A stretch of 9,155 bases of DNA from an uncultured Bacteroidota bacterium (lineage in GTDB: Bacteria; Bacteroidota; Bacteroidia; Flavobacteriales; UA16). The stretch is taken from assembly GCA_902535565.1 (NCBI GenBank), contig CACAUH010000055.1, forward strand, positions 1 through 9,155. Direction: 5' to 3'. The translations under genes and the position numbers were made by a program. Positions 1 through 7,565 of this stretch are shown piece after piece (position 1 is the first letter of the stretch; every line of letters starts with the position of its first letter). The notes beneath the pieces were generated by a model. That model saw only the letters and a program-made list of their open reading frames with translations, ran no database searches and had not been told where the DNA came from.

Positions 1-1037
1 CTGAGGGCTACATCCCAACGGATGACATCCGCAACTACTGTGCTCCGGTTACGCCAGAGGCACAGGAAGGTGCGCAGACGTGCGATGACCGCGCGCCTGA
101 GGTCATCAGGTTGTTCAACTTCCCAGGGGCCGACGACAGCTTTGTCATGGCGGACGGAGAGAACCTGGTTCAGGTGATGTCCGACGGCGGAATGCACATC
201 GAGATCGAGGTCGAGAACGCGGACGGTTCCGGAGGATTCGTCTTCACGGCCGACTACGGTGCAGGTCAGGATTGGGCCACATGGTCTGCTGGCGGAAGCA
301 ACTACAAGAAGGACTGTGCTGAGATTTATCCAGGTCAGTCAATCTGGGAAGACTGGGTGTACTTCTTGATGACAGCCGGTACCCTCGAGGGAACAGGCAT
401 GTATGCAGGGTCTAGCTTCACATTGAGCCACCAGCCGGCCAACGGATACTACGGCATGCAGATGGGTCTGGGTGCAAACAACAAGAACACCAACTATGGT
501 GGTAGCGCTTGGTTCTTCTGGCAGGGCAACCTGATGATGGACGGAGTGGACATGGGCCCAATGGCGAGTTCCGGTGACGTCTATATGGACCTCGATTGCT
601 GCCTCCCATGGCAAGTGGACTACTACTACACTGCGCTTGACGACTGTGGAAACCCAACCGGGTTCTCATACAGCGAGGCAATGGGCAGCGATCTCGAAGA
701 CGGCGATGCTGCGGTTTCCGGTGGTCACACTGGTGGCCCCATCGACATCACGAGTGTCGGAGGCATCAAGGAGCCGATTCGCATCACGGGACTTGCTCCT
801 AACCCAACCAACGATATGAGCCAACTCTCCTTCGTGGTGAGTGAGAACATGCGCTTGCGAGTGGACCTCTACACAATGGGTGGAACCCTTGTCCAAGAGA
901 TGTACGAAGGAAACGCGATGACAGGAGTCCAGTACGTGATGAACATCGATGCAGACGCTCTGTCCGATGGCATGTACCAGGTTCGCATCAGCAGCAATTC
1001 TTACCTCGCGGTGAAGAAGTTGCTCGTCGCGAACTGA
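1..1037 (+). CDS. Secreted T9SS-sorted modular protein, C-terminal part (5' end outside window)
   Basis: The reading frame is open from position 3 with no stop upstream, so this is the last 344 residues of a longer protein; the TTG at 111 is an internal Leu codon, not a start. Residues ~37-203 form a module without a known name, with motifs RLFNF, YKKDC, HQPAN, GLGANNKN, WFFW and MASSGD, closing with LDCCLPW. About eleven residues later comes DDCGN (Cys ~215), the end motif of an HYR-like unit. A Gly/His linker follows, and residues ~258-344 are a T9SS type A sorting domain (GLAPNPTND, LYTMGG, GMYQVRISS, ending KKLLVAN). Established family knowledge says this tail directs export by the PorSS/T9SS machinery and surface attachment or release. 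The module, linker and tail match the C-terminus of the next gene closely, so the two are paralogues. Asn codons are almost all AAC (18 of 19), unlike the next gene. Ligand and function are unknown; an adhesive or structural surface role is inference. Confidence 0.9.
   Translation, partial: EGYIPTDDIRNYCAPVTPEAQEGAQTCDDRAPEVIRLFNFPGADDSFVMADGENLVQVMSDGGMHIEIEVENADGSGGFVFTADYGAGQDWATWSAGGSNYKKDCAEIYPGQSIWEDWVYFLMTAGTLEGTGMYAGSSFTLSHQPANGYYGMQMGLGANNKNTNYGGSAWFFWQGNLMMDGVDMGPMASSGDVYMDLDCCLPWQVDYYYTALDDCGNPTGFSYSEAMGSDLEDGDAAVSGGHTGGPIDITSVGGIKEPIRITGLAPNPTNDMSQLSFVVSENMRLRVDLYTMGGTLVQEMYEGNAMTGVQYVMNIDADALSDGMYQVRISSNSYLAVKKLLVAN
108..611 (+). repeat. Unnamed extracellular module, copy 1 (168 residues)
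   Basis: This protein-level repeat runs from RLFNF to LDCCLPW in the first gene. It shares long conserved blocks with 6603-7133: YKKDC, HQPAN followed by a G-Q-GLGAN-KN block, WFFW-G, and MASSGD with DLDCC. It shares shorter blocks with 1638-2120. The Gly/aromatic/Asp-rich pattern suggests a beta-sandwich, which is inference. I do not know a family name for it. Confidence 0.75.
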
Positions 1038-1060
1038 GGAATTCTATCTCATTGAATTGG

Positions 1061-1096
1061 AAGCGGGCTGCCCATTGGGTGGCCCGCTTCTTTTTT
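1061..1096 (+). terminator. Rho-independent terminator of the first gene
   Basis: The 13-nt arm AAGCGGGCTGCCC at 1061-1073 pairs with 1077-1089 around a three-base ATT loop, with two G-T wobbles. Six T follow after one C (1091-1096). It starts 23 bp after the TGA at 1035-1037. A GC-rich stem with a short loop and a T tract is the classical form. Confidence 0.9.
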
Positions 1097-1108
1097 GTCA
1101 TGAGGGTA

Positions 1109-1141
1109 TAATTCATTTTAGTCGATGAAATAAATGAATTA
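1109..1141. repeat. Perfect 10-bp inverted repeat, 13-bp spacer
   Basis: TAATTCATTT at 1109-1118 is the exact reverse complement of AAATGAATTA at 1132-1141. The left arm overlaps a TATAAT string at 1107-1112. It could be an operator or a weak hairpin; its AT-rich arms and the lack of a T tract argue against a second terminator. Confidence 0.6.
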
Positions 1142-1163
1142 ATGCCCCTTGTTACATCGGCAT

Positions 1164-1198
1164 TTCGACGAAAAATGGAAGAATTCATATTCGTCGAC
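1164..1198. promoter_or_regulatory. Paired operator-like sites, TTCGWCGA(A/C)
   Basis: TTCGACGAA at 1164-1172 is an odd palindrome (TTCG, centre A, CGAA). TTCGTCGAC at 1190-1198 matches it at eight of nine positions when read on the opposite strand. Their centres are 26 bp apart. The 9-mer TTCGACGAA recurs at 7697-7705 upstream of the third gene. A shared binding site is possible, but the motif is short and chance is not excluded. Confidence 0.25.
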
Positions 1199-1316
1199 AC
1201 TTATAGGGCTGTAAATCAGCCATATAACCAGAAACAAAATATATGCTTCTATAGACGAATTATAATGATAGACAAAAGGCTTGTTTGGAAATTACACAGA
1301 ACCAAACCACGCCACG

Positions 1317-4300
1317 ATGAACCCTATCCGCTTGCCATTAGATGCAACGATCATCATTGCCACAATGGTGACCATTATGCTCCCGACCTCTCTGCTATAT
1401 GCTAGTGGAAATGGCTGGATCGAATGCGATTCGGCATGTTACGTCACCTCATATGCACCCGTCAATGACACCGTCGCTTGTCTTGACGCGTTGGACGCAT
1501 ACACGTGTGCCGCGTTGACGGTGGTGGACACTTGCACAACGGACCAATATCTGGCTGCACAAGTCGTCGCCAATGGCGCAGACAGTGTGACTACATGTCA
1601 AGCCACCACGGCTCAAGGCATAGGGCCGGATGGTGCGCTTCGGATGTATGGAATTTCGCTGTCCGGGTTGGTTGCCAGTGATTACTTCGTGGAAACCGAG
1701 CAGGGCCTGACCTTGACCCAATACCACAATGATGTTGCGATTCTGGAAGGTGAAGTGGCAGCAGAAGGTGACCCCAATCAACGGTTCGAGGTGTTCATCG
1801 TGTATGAGAACCGGCTGGGTGGGGCAGATTGGACTGGTGGATTTAAGCATGCAATGGGGTGTACCCCACCGACGGATTCTTGGGACATCTACACCATGAA
1901 GCCGGACCAGAGTCACCTTCTGGGCAGGGGCAGTTTAGAGGGCAGCTTGATACGTGTCTCCCACGCCCCGAGTTCACAGTTCTTCGGTTTCCAGGTGGGC
2001 GAAGGAGCCAATGACCACAACTGTGCATATGGCGCTGGTGGCTGGTTCAGTTGGGAAGGCTCAGTGTGTGGGACAGAGTTGGCCGGTGCCATGGGCGATG
2101 TGATTGTGGATTTGGATTGCAGTACCGACTTCGATCCGTGCAACGCTCGGTCCAAGGCATACTTCAGCGCTTATGTAGAGGACTGCGGGGTGTGGCAGCA
2201 TGAATTTGATATTGTCCGCCAGGATGACACGGCTCCGCTTATCATCGGAATTCCTGCAGATACAATTCAGGATTGCAGTTTGTCCATCGAGGAGCCGGAT
2301 GGCGTGACGGTCAGCGACGATTGTCCGGAACCGGGCTATCCGACCCTCGTCTTCCATGGAACAGTCGAGGTGGACCCTCACGAGGGACACTGCCGGACCT
2401 TCCAGCAGCGGTGGACATCCGAGGATGCCTGTGGCAATACTTCCGAAGGAATCAGGTTCGTCCACACAACAGATAACATCGCACCTCAAATGGTGGGTGA
2501 GGAAATCGTCGAGATGGAATGCGACCAGTGGCCTGGAGGCACCGAGCCGCCATTGGCTGCGCTCATCGAGGCGGGCATCATTCAAGTGGATGAGAACTGC
2601 TTAATGGATACGGTCCTCATTGACTACGGAGTCATGTCTGGGGGCTGTTACTATGATCATGTTCTGACCTACACACCCATTGACCACTGCGGCAATGTGG
2701 GCGACAGTTTCTATCAGATTGTGGTTATTCACGATACGACCGATCCAATACTGGTGGCGGTACCGGCAGACACTGCTGTGTCTTGCGCCACAGATCCTGC
2801 TTTAGTAAATGCATTACCCACGGCTATCGACAACTGTGACCCTGAGGTCGATATCAGTTATGAGCAGAACATTTTGGATGACGGTGATGGGTGTGAGGAG
2901 ACCTTCATTGTCGAGCGGATATTCATCGCTGTGGATTGTGGATACAACCACACCCGAGACACCCAGTATGTCCATGTCGTGGACACTGCAGCCCCGTTGC
3001 TTGTGCTTGAGGTGCCTGAGTCGGTGGTTTTGGAGGGTTGCTTCGAAGACTTAGACCTCGGTTTGGATGTGCTGGGAGATGCCACAGTCTCCGCCACAGA
3101 TGATTGTGGCGAGGTGACCCTGACCTCCTCCTTAATTGAAACGGTCATGGATGTGTGCACAGATGCTGAGGCAAATGAGGGTGGAGGCATGGTGTTGCAT
3201 CGCACTTGGACGGCAACAGCAACCGACTGCGCAGGCAATGTCTCGACTGCTATATCGGTTCAGACCATTGAGGTCCAGGACAATGTTGTGCCTCAATTGT
3301 CCGCTGCTGCGGTGGTGGAATACCCCTGTGCCAATTGGTTGGATGGGCTCTCCGGTGCGGAGGCATTGGAGTCGGGCTTGTTGACCGCGTCTGACAATTG
3401 TCTTTTGGACAGTGTCGCTGTCGAGGTGGTCGGGCAGTTGAGTGGAGGCTGTGCCGGCACATATGAGGTGATGTATACTGCGGTTGACGCTTGTGGAAAC
3501 AGCGCTTCAGCATCTCAGATCATTGAACTGTACGACGATGTTCCGCCCGCGTTTGTAGCGGTCCCGGAAGATGGCACACTTGCATGTAATGGTGACCCCG
3601 TTCCATACCAGGAGGGAGAAGCTCAGGCTGAAGATGCCTGTGGAAGTGTGGAAATCACCGCATCTGATGCATTGATCGATGATCAGAGCTGCAGTGGAAC
3701 CGCCATTTGGCAGAGGACATTGACAGCCACGGACGATTGCGGGAACTCGACGCAGCACATTCAGATTTTTCATCGTGTGGACAACGGCGCCCCCACGATC
3801 ACCAGCCACCCGGATGATGTGATTGCATCCTGCGGCCTGCCTGCGTTTGACCCCGCCGGGGTCACGGCCATAGATGATTGTGATCCTGAACCGGTCATCA
3901 GTCATGTGGATGACACTGTAGCGCATACCTGTCCGAACACCTTCACGGTGGAACGTCACATCCTCGCGACTGACTGCGCTGGGAATGTGGGCGAAGTCAT
4001 TCAAGTCATTGAAGTCGAGGATGTGACATCCCCCACGCTCATCTCTGCGGATGTTTTGGTGTCCTTGCCATGCACTGATTGGACCTGCGATATTGATGCC
4101 CTTGTTGAGGCAGGATTTATTTCTGCCACCGACGATTGCGGTGAGGTAGACCTCTCGGTTCAATGCTTTTCCATGTCTGGGGGATGTGTGGAGCCCAATG
4201 GGACATACACGCTTCAGTACACTGCCACGGATGCATGTGGGAACATGTCCAGTGCCCAGCAAATCTTGACCTTGCTGGATGAGGAAGCCCCAGAGGTTAC

Positions 4301-7300
4301 CCTGGTATGTCCTGAAGACGTGACCATTGCATTGGATGAGGAATGTGGGTATCTGCTGGGTTCCCCGGCATCGGGTGCACCATGGGGTGAGCCGTCCGGA
4401 AGCGTGATGGACAATTGTGATGCCCAGCTTGAAATGGTGTTTTCCCATCAGGATTCCCCCGCGACGCAATCATGTGGGGAGGGAGGGTCAATCATCATCC
4501 AGCGCACCCACACGTTGACGGCCACGGATGCTTGCGGCAATGTGGGGGCCGCATCCTGTATTCAAACCATCACCTTTGAGGATACAACCCCTCCGCTTAT
4601 CGAAGTCGATCCAATCACACCGATCAACCTTTTTGAGTGCTTAGCGGACGCAGATACCTCGACGGCGGCCCTTGGGTTTCCTGAGGTAAACACCATAGAC
4701 GCCTGTGGGGGTGAGGTGGAATTGGTCATCACCCACCAAGATGCGGTCAGCTCCCCCTGTGATGGAGATGATGACCAAAGTGAAGGCAGTGCGACACTCA
4801 ATCGAACCTTCACCATCATGGCAATTGACTGTATGGGCAACACAGCGTCTGCAACCGTGGAGCAAATCGTCAATTTCTTCGATGTCTCTGCACCATCCAT
4901 CACCTTGAGCTGTCCGAGCGACACGGTGGTGGCAGCCGATGCGGACTGTTTCGCTGACATGGAGACTGCTTCGCTTGGCATGCCTGGTGTCAGCGTTTCG
5001 GACAATTGTGACACGGATGTTGCTACAACCGTAACGCACTTTGATACTGAAACGGTGGGAGGTTGTGCTGGGGAACGCACGATAACGCGAACCTTCAGCG
5101 TATCCGCCACAGACGATTGCGGAAACGCATCGACATCCGAGTGTACCCAGCTCATTACGGTGCTGGATATGTCGGCCCCCACTTTGGTGCTGACCTGTCC
5201 CGATGACGCCACCATTGAACTCGATGACGCGTGCGGATGGGACGGCGATGCCGGTTTGCCCATCGTGATTGCTACAGATGGCTGCGACCCCAGCCCTCTC
5301 GTTGAAATATCTCACCATGATCACGACACCTTGCTGCTCTGCGGCAGTTTGGATGGTTCGCCAGAAGGCAGTTATTCCTTCATGAGGACTTGGACTGTTG
5401 TGGTTACAGATGAATGTGGAAATTCTACTTCCTCGGAATGCGATCAGATCGTTCAGCTTTTGGACGTGACGGCCCCTGTTGATCATATCCTTGAAGTTCT
5501 ACCAACCGACACGCTGTTCCTTGGTCCAGACTGCTCAGTGGGTCTCGAACCCGGTGTGGAGCCGGAAGCGAGTGCAGAAGATGGGTGTGATTCAGAATTG
5601 GAGATGATTTTGGAGTACAGCGATGACCCTGCGGTATACCAAGCCTTCGCGGAAGAGGTGAGCCTTGAGATCGATACACTTCCCGTTTCCATCGTTCCTG
5701 GTGTCACGACCTATCGGCTATATGCTCGATTAGAAAATTCTGAAGATTGTCTCAGCGCTGTGGTAGGAGAGGGCTTCGATGCATCTTGGATTACCTCAAC
5801 AGCGCCGTTCTTCCAACATCCAATGGGTGCTGCAACTCCGGAAGGAATTGACCCCATGTTGTTTGCGTTGCATCCTGATCTTGAGCAGGATTCGTGGGTG
5901 ACCATTGGGATCGACGGTCCGCCAGACACGGAGGCCAACCAAGGGGGGCTCTTGGTGGTCGAGTCAACCCCTTGGGTAGGCGATTTTGAAGCAGGCAATT
6001 CCATTGCATTGAACAGCCAATTCGGAGACGGGTGGTTTGCCCTGCCGACAACGACCAATGGCACACCAGATGAGGATGGCCGGGTCCTGCTGGCTCAATT
6101 GACCTCTGCTGGACACATCAGCGGGCAGCTTTACTTGCAAATTCTCGAGGGAGGCGCTGGAGGCAACGATGTTCGACACACGCTCGCATTTGGAAATGCG
6201 TGCAGTGACGAAGACGGTGCGCAGGAGGGGAGCTATTCATTTGTGCGAACCTGGCTCAGCTCGGCAACGGATGATTGCGGCAACATTTCTGAGGCCATCA
6301 GCTTTCAAAACATCGCAGTTTTGGATACCACAGCACCACAATGGACGAACACATGTGGTCTGGCCAATGGCGAGGTGATGACCTTGCCCTGCGCCGGACA
6401 GGGGGTTTTGGATTTTGATCCACTGCCCGACCCATGTTTGGCAGAGGCAATGGACAATTGTGACACGGAAGTAGGCATAGCCAGGTTTGACGATGTGGAC
6501 AATGACGCCCCCACTGATGACGTTTGCAATATCTGTGCTCCCTCGGATCCAGCACCATTCGAGGACGGTCTTACCTGCGATGGGGAGGGGCCCGAGACGA
6601 TGCGACTCTTCAATTTTAACGGCGATGCGGATGCTTCCTTTATCCTAGAAGCAGCGGAGGTTTCCCGGTTCAGTGTCGGGTGTGACAGCAGCGTCGCGGT
6701 GCTCCTTCATCTGACCGATGGGGAAGAAGGACAGTTCCTGTTGGAGGCCAACTATGAAGGCGGCTGGAACTGGGATGAATGGAGTGGCGATGGGCACCCC
6801 CAAGCCCCAGACGTGCAAGGGAGTTACAAGAAGGATTGTGCAGCGGTCTTCCCAGGAAATCCCGTCTGGTTCGATTGGCATTACTTCGTGATGACCGGTG
6901 GCACCTTGACCGGGTCTGGAACCTATGAAGGGTCCAATTTTATCTTGGCGCATCAACCGGCCAATGCATACTTCGGTTTTCAAGTGGGCCTTGGGGCCAA
7001 CAGCAAAAACGAGTCCTATGGAGCCAGCGGCTGGTTCTTCTGGGAAGGAGAACTCGTTGTCGATGGCGTCTCACAGGGAAACATGGCATCAAGTGGAGAC
7101 ATTTTCGTTGACCTTGATTGCTGCCTGCCTTGGGAAGCAGAGTATGATTATGTCGCACAAGATGATTGCGGAAATGGCATCACCTTCGAATACACCATTT
7201 CTAATACCGGAGAGACAGATGAAGGCGGGGTCGATTTGTCTGGCGGACCCCAGCATCAGGGTGGTCCAGCCGTGATGGGTGGCGGTCCAGCGGAAAAGCA

Positions 7301-7565
7301 GCCGTTCAGCATCTTGGGGTTGATGCCAAACCCCACATCAGACCTTGCTCAGCTCCAATTTGAGGTGTCTGAAGCCCAAAGGTTGACCATCCGACTCCAC
7401 ACCATGGGAGGCGCATTTTTGGATGACATCTTTGATGGTACGGTTGAACCAGGTGCGATTTATCAAGTGGATATTGAAGCGGGTAGCTTATCCTCAGGAC
7501 TTTACCAGTTGAGAATTTCTGGGGGGGTACACAGCGAGGTTCGGAAGCTCCTTGTTACCGATTGA
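1317..7565 (+). CDS. Giant secreted HYR-like repeat protein with T9SS sorting domain (2082 aa)
   Basis: The start ATG at 1317 was chosen because it puts a signal peptide at the N-terminus: Arg5, a hydrophobic stretch at residues ~10-28, and likely cleavage after Ala29 (LLYA/SG). The frame stays open upstream to a TTG at 1281, but that would bury the signal. No Shine-Dalgarno is present; the leader is A-rich, as is usual in Bacteroidota. Order: Cys-containing segment (~33-106); unnamed module copy 2 (~108-268); end of an HYR-like unit (DCG, Cys290); thirteen HYR-like units (~307-1673), most with a DNC-type and a CGN-type cysteine motif; a foreign domain inside unit 13 (~1463-1627); a final unit split by module copy 3 (~1763-1939) and closed by DDCGN (Cys1951); Gly-rich linker; T9SS type A tail (~1998-2082, GLMPNPTSD to RKLLVTD). 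HYR-like units are Ig-fold modules seen in adhesion proteins, and the cysteines probably form disulfides outside the cell. The adhesin or matrix role is inference. No enzyme motif is visible. Confidence 0.95.
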   Translation: MNPIRLPLDATIIIATMVTIMLPTSLLYASGNGWIECDSACYVTSYAPVNDTVACLDALDAYTCAALTVVDTCTTDQYLAAQVVANGADSVTTCQATTAQGIGPDGALRMYGISLSGLVASDYFVETEQGLTLTQYHNDVAILEGEVAAEGDPNQRFEVFIVYENRLGGADWTGGFKHAMGCTPPTDSWDIYTMKPDQSHLLGRGSLEGSLIRVSHAPSSQFFGFQVGEGANDHNCAYGAGGWFSWEGSVCGTELAGAMGDVIVDLDCSTDFDPCNARSKAYFSAYVEDCGVWQHEFDIVRQDDTAPLIIGIPADTIQDCSLSIEEPDGVTVSDDCPEPGYPTLVFHGTVEVDPHEGHCRTFQQRWTSEDACGNTSEGIRFVHTTDNIAPQMVGEEIVEMECDQWPGGTEPPLAALIEAGIIQVDENCLMDTVLIDYGVMSGGCYYDHVLTYTPIDHCGNVGDSFYQIVVIHDTTDPILVAVPADTAVSCATDPALVNALPTAIDNCDPEVDISYEQNILDDGDGCEETFIVERIFIAVDCGYNHTRDTQYVHVVDTAAPLLVLEVPESVVLEGCFEDLDLGLDVLGDATVSATDDCGEVTLTSSLIETVMDVCTDAEANEGGGMVLHRTWTATATDCAGNVSTAISVQTIEVQDNVVPQLSAAAVVEYPCANWLDGLSGAEALESGLLTASDNCLLDSVAVEVVGQLSGGCAGTYEVMYTAVDACGNSASASQIIELYDDVPPAFVAVPEDGTLACNGDPVPYQEGEAQAEDACGSVEITASDALIDDQSCSGTAIWQRTLTATDDCGNSTQHIQIFHRVDNGAPTITSHPDDVIASCGLPAFDPAGVTAIDDCDPEPVISHVDDTVAHTCPNTFTVERHILATDCAGNVGEVIQVIEVEDVTSPTLISADVLVSLPCTDWTCDIDALVEAGFISATDDCGEVDLSVQCFSMSGGCVEPNGTYTLQYTATDACGNMSSAQQILTLLDEEAPEVTLVCPEDVTIALDEECGYLLGSPASGAPWGEPSGSVMDNCDAQLEMVFSHQDSPATQSCGEGGSIIIQRTHTLTATDACGNVGAASCIQTITFEDTTPPLIEVDPITPINLFECLADADTSTAALGFPEVNTIDACGGEVELVITHQDAVSSPCDGDDDQSEGSATLNRTFTIMAIDCMGNTASATVEQIVNFFDVSAPSITLSCPSDTVVAADADCFADMETASLGMPGVSVSDNCDTDVATTVTHFDTETVGGCAGERTITRTFSVSATDDCGNASTSECTQLITVLDMSAPTLVLTCPDDATIELDDACGWDGDAGLPIVIATDGCDPSPLVEISHHDHDTLLLCGSLDGSPEGSYSFMRTWTVVVTDECGNSTSSECDQIVQLLDVTAPVDHILEVLPTDTLFLGPDCSVGLEPGVEPEASAEDGCDSELEMILEYSDDPAVYQAFAEEVSLEIDTLPVSIVPGVTTYRLYARLENSEDCLSAVVGEGFDASWITSTAPFFQHPMGAATPEGIDPMLFALHPDLEQDSWVTIGIDGPPDTEANQGGLLVVESTPWVGDFEAGNSIALNSQFGDGWFALPTTTNGTPDEDGRVLLAQLTSAGHISGQLYLQILEGGAGGNDVRHTLAFGNACSDEDGAQEGSYSFVRTWLSSATDDCGNISEAISFQNIAVLDTTAPQWTNTCGLANGEVMTLPCAGQGVLDFDPLPDPCLAEAMDNCDTEVGIARFDDVDNDAPTDDVCNICAPSDPAPFEDGLTCDGEGPETMRLFNFNGDADASFILEAAEVSRFSVGCDSSVAVLLHLTDGEEGQFLLEANYEGGWNWDEWSGDGHPQAPDVQGSYKKDCAAVFPGNPVWFDWHYFVMTGGTLTGSGTYEGSNFILAHQPANAYFGFQVGLGANSKNESYGASGWFFWEGELVVDGVSQGNMASSGDIFVDLDCCLPWEAEYDYVAQDDCGNGITFEYTISNTGETDEGGVDLSGGPQHQGGPAVMGGGPAEKQPFSILGLMPNPTSDLAQLQFEVSEAQRLTIRLHTMGGAFLDDIFDGTVEPGAIYQVDIEAGSLSSGLYQLRISGGVHSEVRKLLVTD
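1638..2120 (+). repeat. Unnamed extracellular module, copy 2 (divergent, ~161 residues)
   Basis: This N-terminal copy in the large protein keeps the diagnostic blocks FFGFQVGEGAN, GGWFSWEG and MGDVIVDLDC, but lacks the YKKDC block and the double Cys of the other two copies. It is followed, after 22 residues, by the DCG end of an HYR-like unit. It is clearly related but much more divergent than copies 1 and 3 are from each other. Confidence 0.65.
2235..6335 (+). repeat. Array of thirteen HYR-like Ig-fold units
   Basis: The end-motif cysteines (CGN, CAGN, CGY or CMGN) fall at residues 372, 458, 541, 638, 726, 808, 887, 974, 1073, 1172, 1268, 1367 and 1654. Each is followed by a Q/F-I-V-D-(T)-P segment that begins the next unit. 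Units 1-8 are mostly 79-97 residues apart, units 9-12 are 96-99 apart, and unit 13 is lengthened by an inserted domain. Units 2, 5 and 8 are a separate subtype. At DNA level the units are diverged, so this is an old array and not a recent slippage product. The nearest family I recognise is HYR and its cysteine-containing Bacteroidota variant. Confidence 0.85.
5703..6197 (+). other. Domain inserted in HYR-like unit 13 (~165 residues)
   Basis: The segment opens with VTTYRLYARLEN and continues through FFQHPMGAATPEGIDP, DSWVTIGIDG, FGDGWFALP, DGRVLLAQLTSAGHISGQL and a GNDVRHTLAFG end. It separates the DGCD part of unit 13 from its GSYSFVRTW-DDCGN part. From memory, similar T-TYRLY / SWVTIGID / GRVL-AQLT segments recur in Bacteroidota secreted proteins, but I cannot name a Pfam family. 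It is all-beta in appearance and has no Cys apart from C-terminal boundary residues and one in an NSEDC segment near the start. Confidence 0.6.
6603..7133 (+). repeat. Unnamed extracellular module, copy 3 (177 residues)
   Basis: This copy runs from RLFNF to LDCCLPW near the C-terminus of the large protein. It is strongly similar to copy 1 at 108-611, including the preceding PTDD and CAP residues and the following DDCGN. Relative to copy 1 it has a small insertion around GDGHPQAPDVQ before YKKDC. The similarity continues into the T9SS tail, so copies 1 and 3 derive from duplication of a whole C-terminal block or of the gene. Confidence 0.75.

Larger units (their letters stand above)
1038..1316. 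other. AT-rich intergenic region upstream of the 2082-residue gene
   Basis: This 279-bp gap holds the terminator of the first gene, a 10-bp inverted repeat at 1109-1141 and two TTCGWCGA-type sites near 1164-1172 and 1190-1198. It also has two TATAAT strings (1107-1112, 1261-1266), neither with a recognisable -35 box. I found no match to the Bacteroidota -7 element TAnnTTTG with a correctly spaced -33 TTG. Short ORFs here have no recognisable protein content. The promoter of the large gene is presumably in this gap but cannot be placed with confidence. Confidence 0.6.

Noticed and set aside
111..113. TTG as start of the first gene
   Set aside because: The frame continues open to the window edge, and the upstream residues (PTDD, CAP) match the paralogue, so this is internal.
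1281..1316. TTG at 1281 as start of the large gene
   Set aside because: It would add twelve polar residues before the signal peptide. ATG 1317 gives a normal signal sequence directly.
1142..1405. 87-codon + strand frame crossing the start of the large gene
   Set aside because: It overlaps the signal peptide region in another frame, and its composition is unlike a protein of this genome. No homology is recognisable.
3507..4469. 320-codon open frame on the minus strand
   Set aside because: It lies wholly inside the large + strand gene, whose HYR-like repeats are unmistakable. The minus-strand protein has no recognisable domain and is a shadow frame.
4641..5486. 281-codon open frame on the minus strand
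   Set aside because: It is antisense to HYR-like units 10-13, with no domain or start context of its own. Repeated DNC/CGN coding sequence tends to leave the opposite strand open.
2235..6335. Possible recent tandem DNA repeat or CRISPR-like array
   Set aside because: Periodicity is at protein level only. The DNA of the units is strongly diverged, there are no identical direct repeats or spacers, and the frame is continuous.
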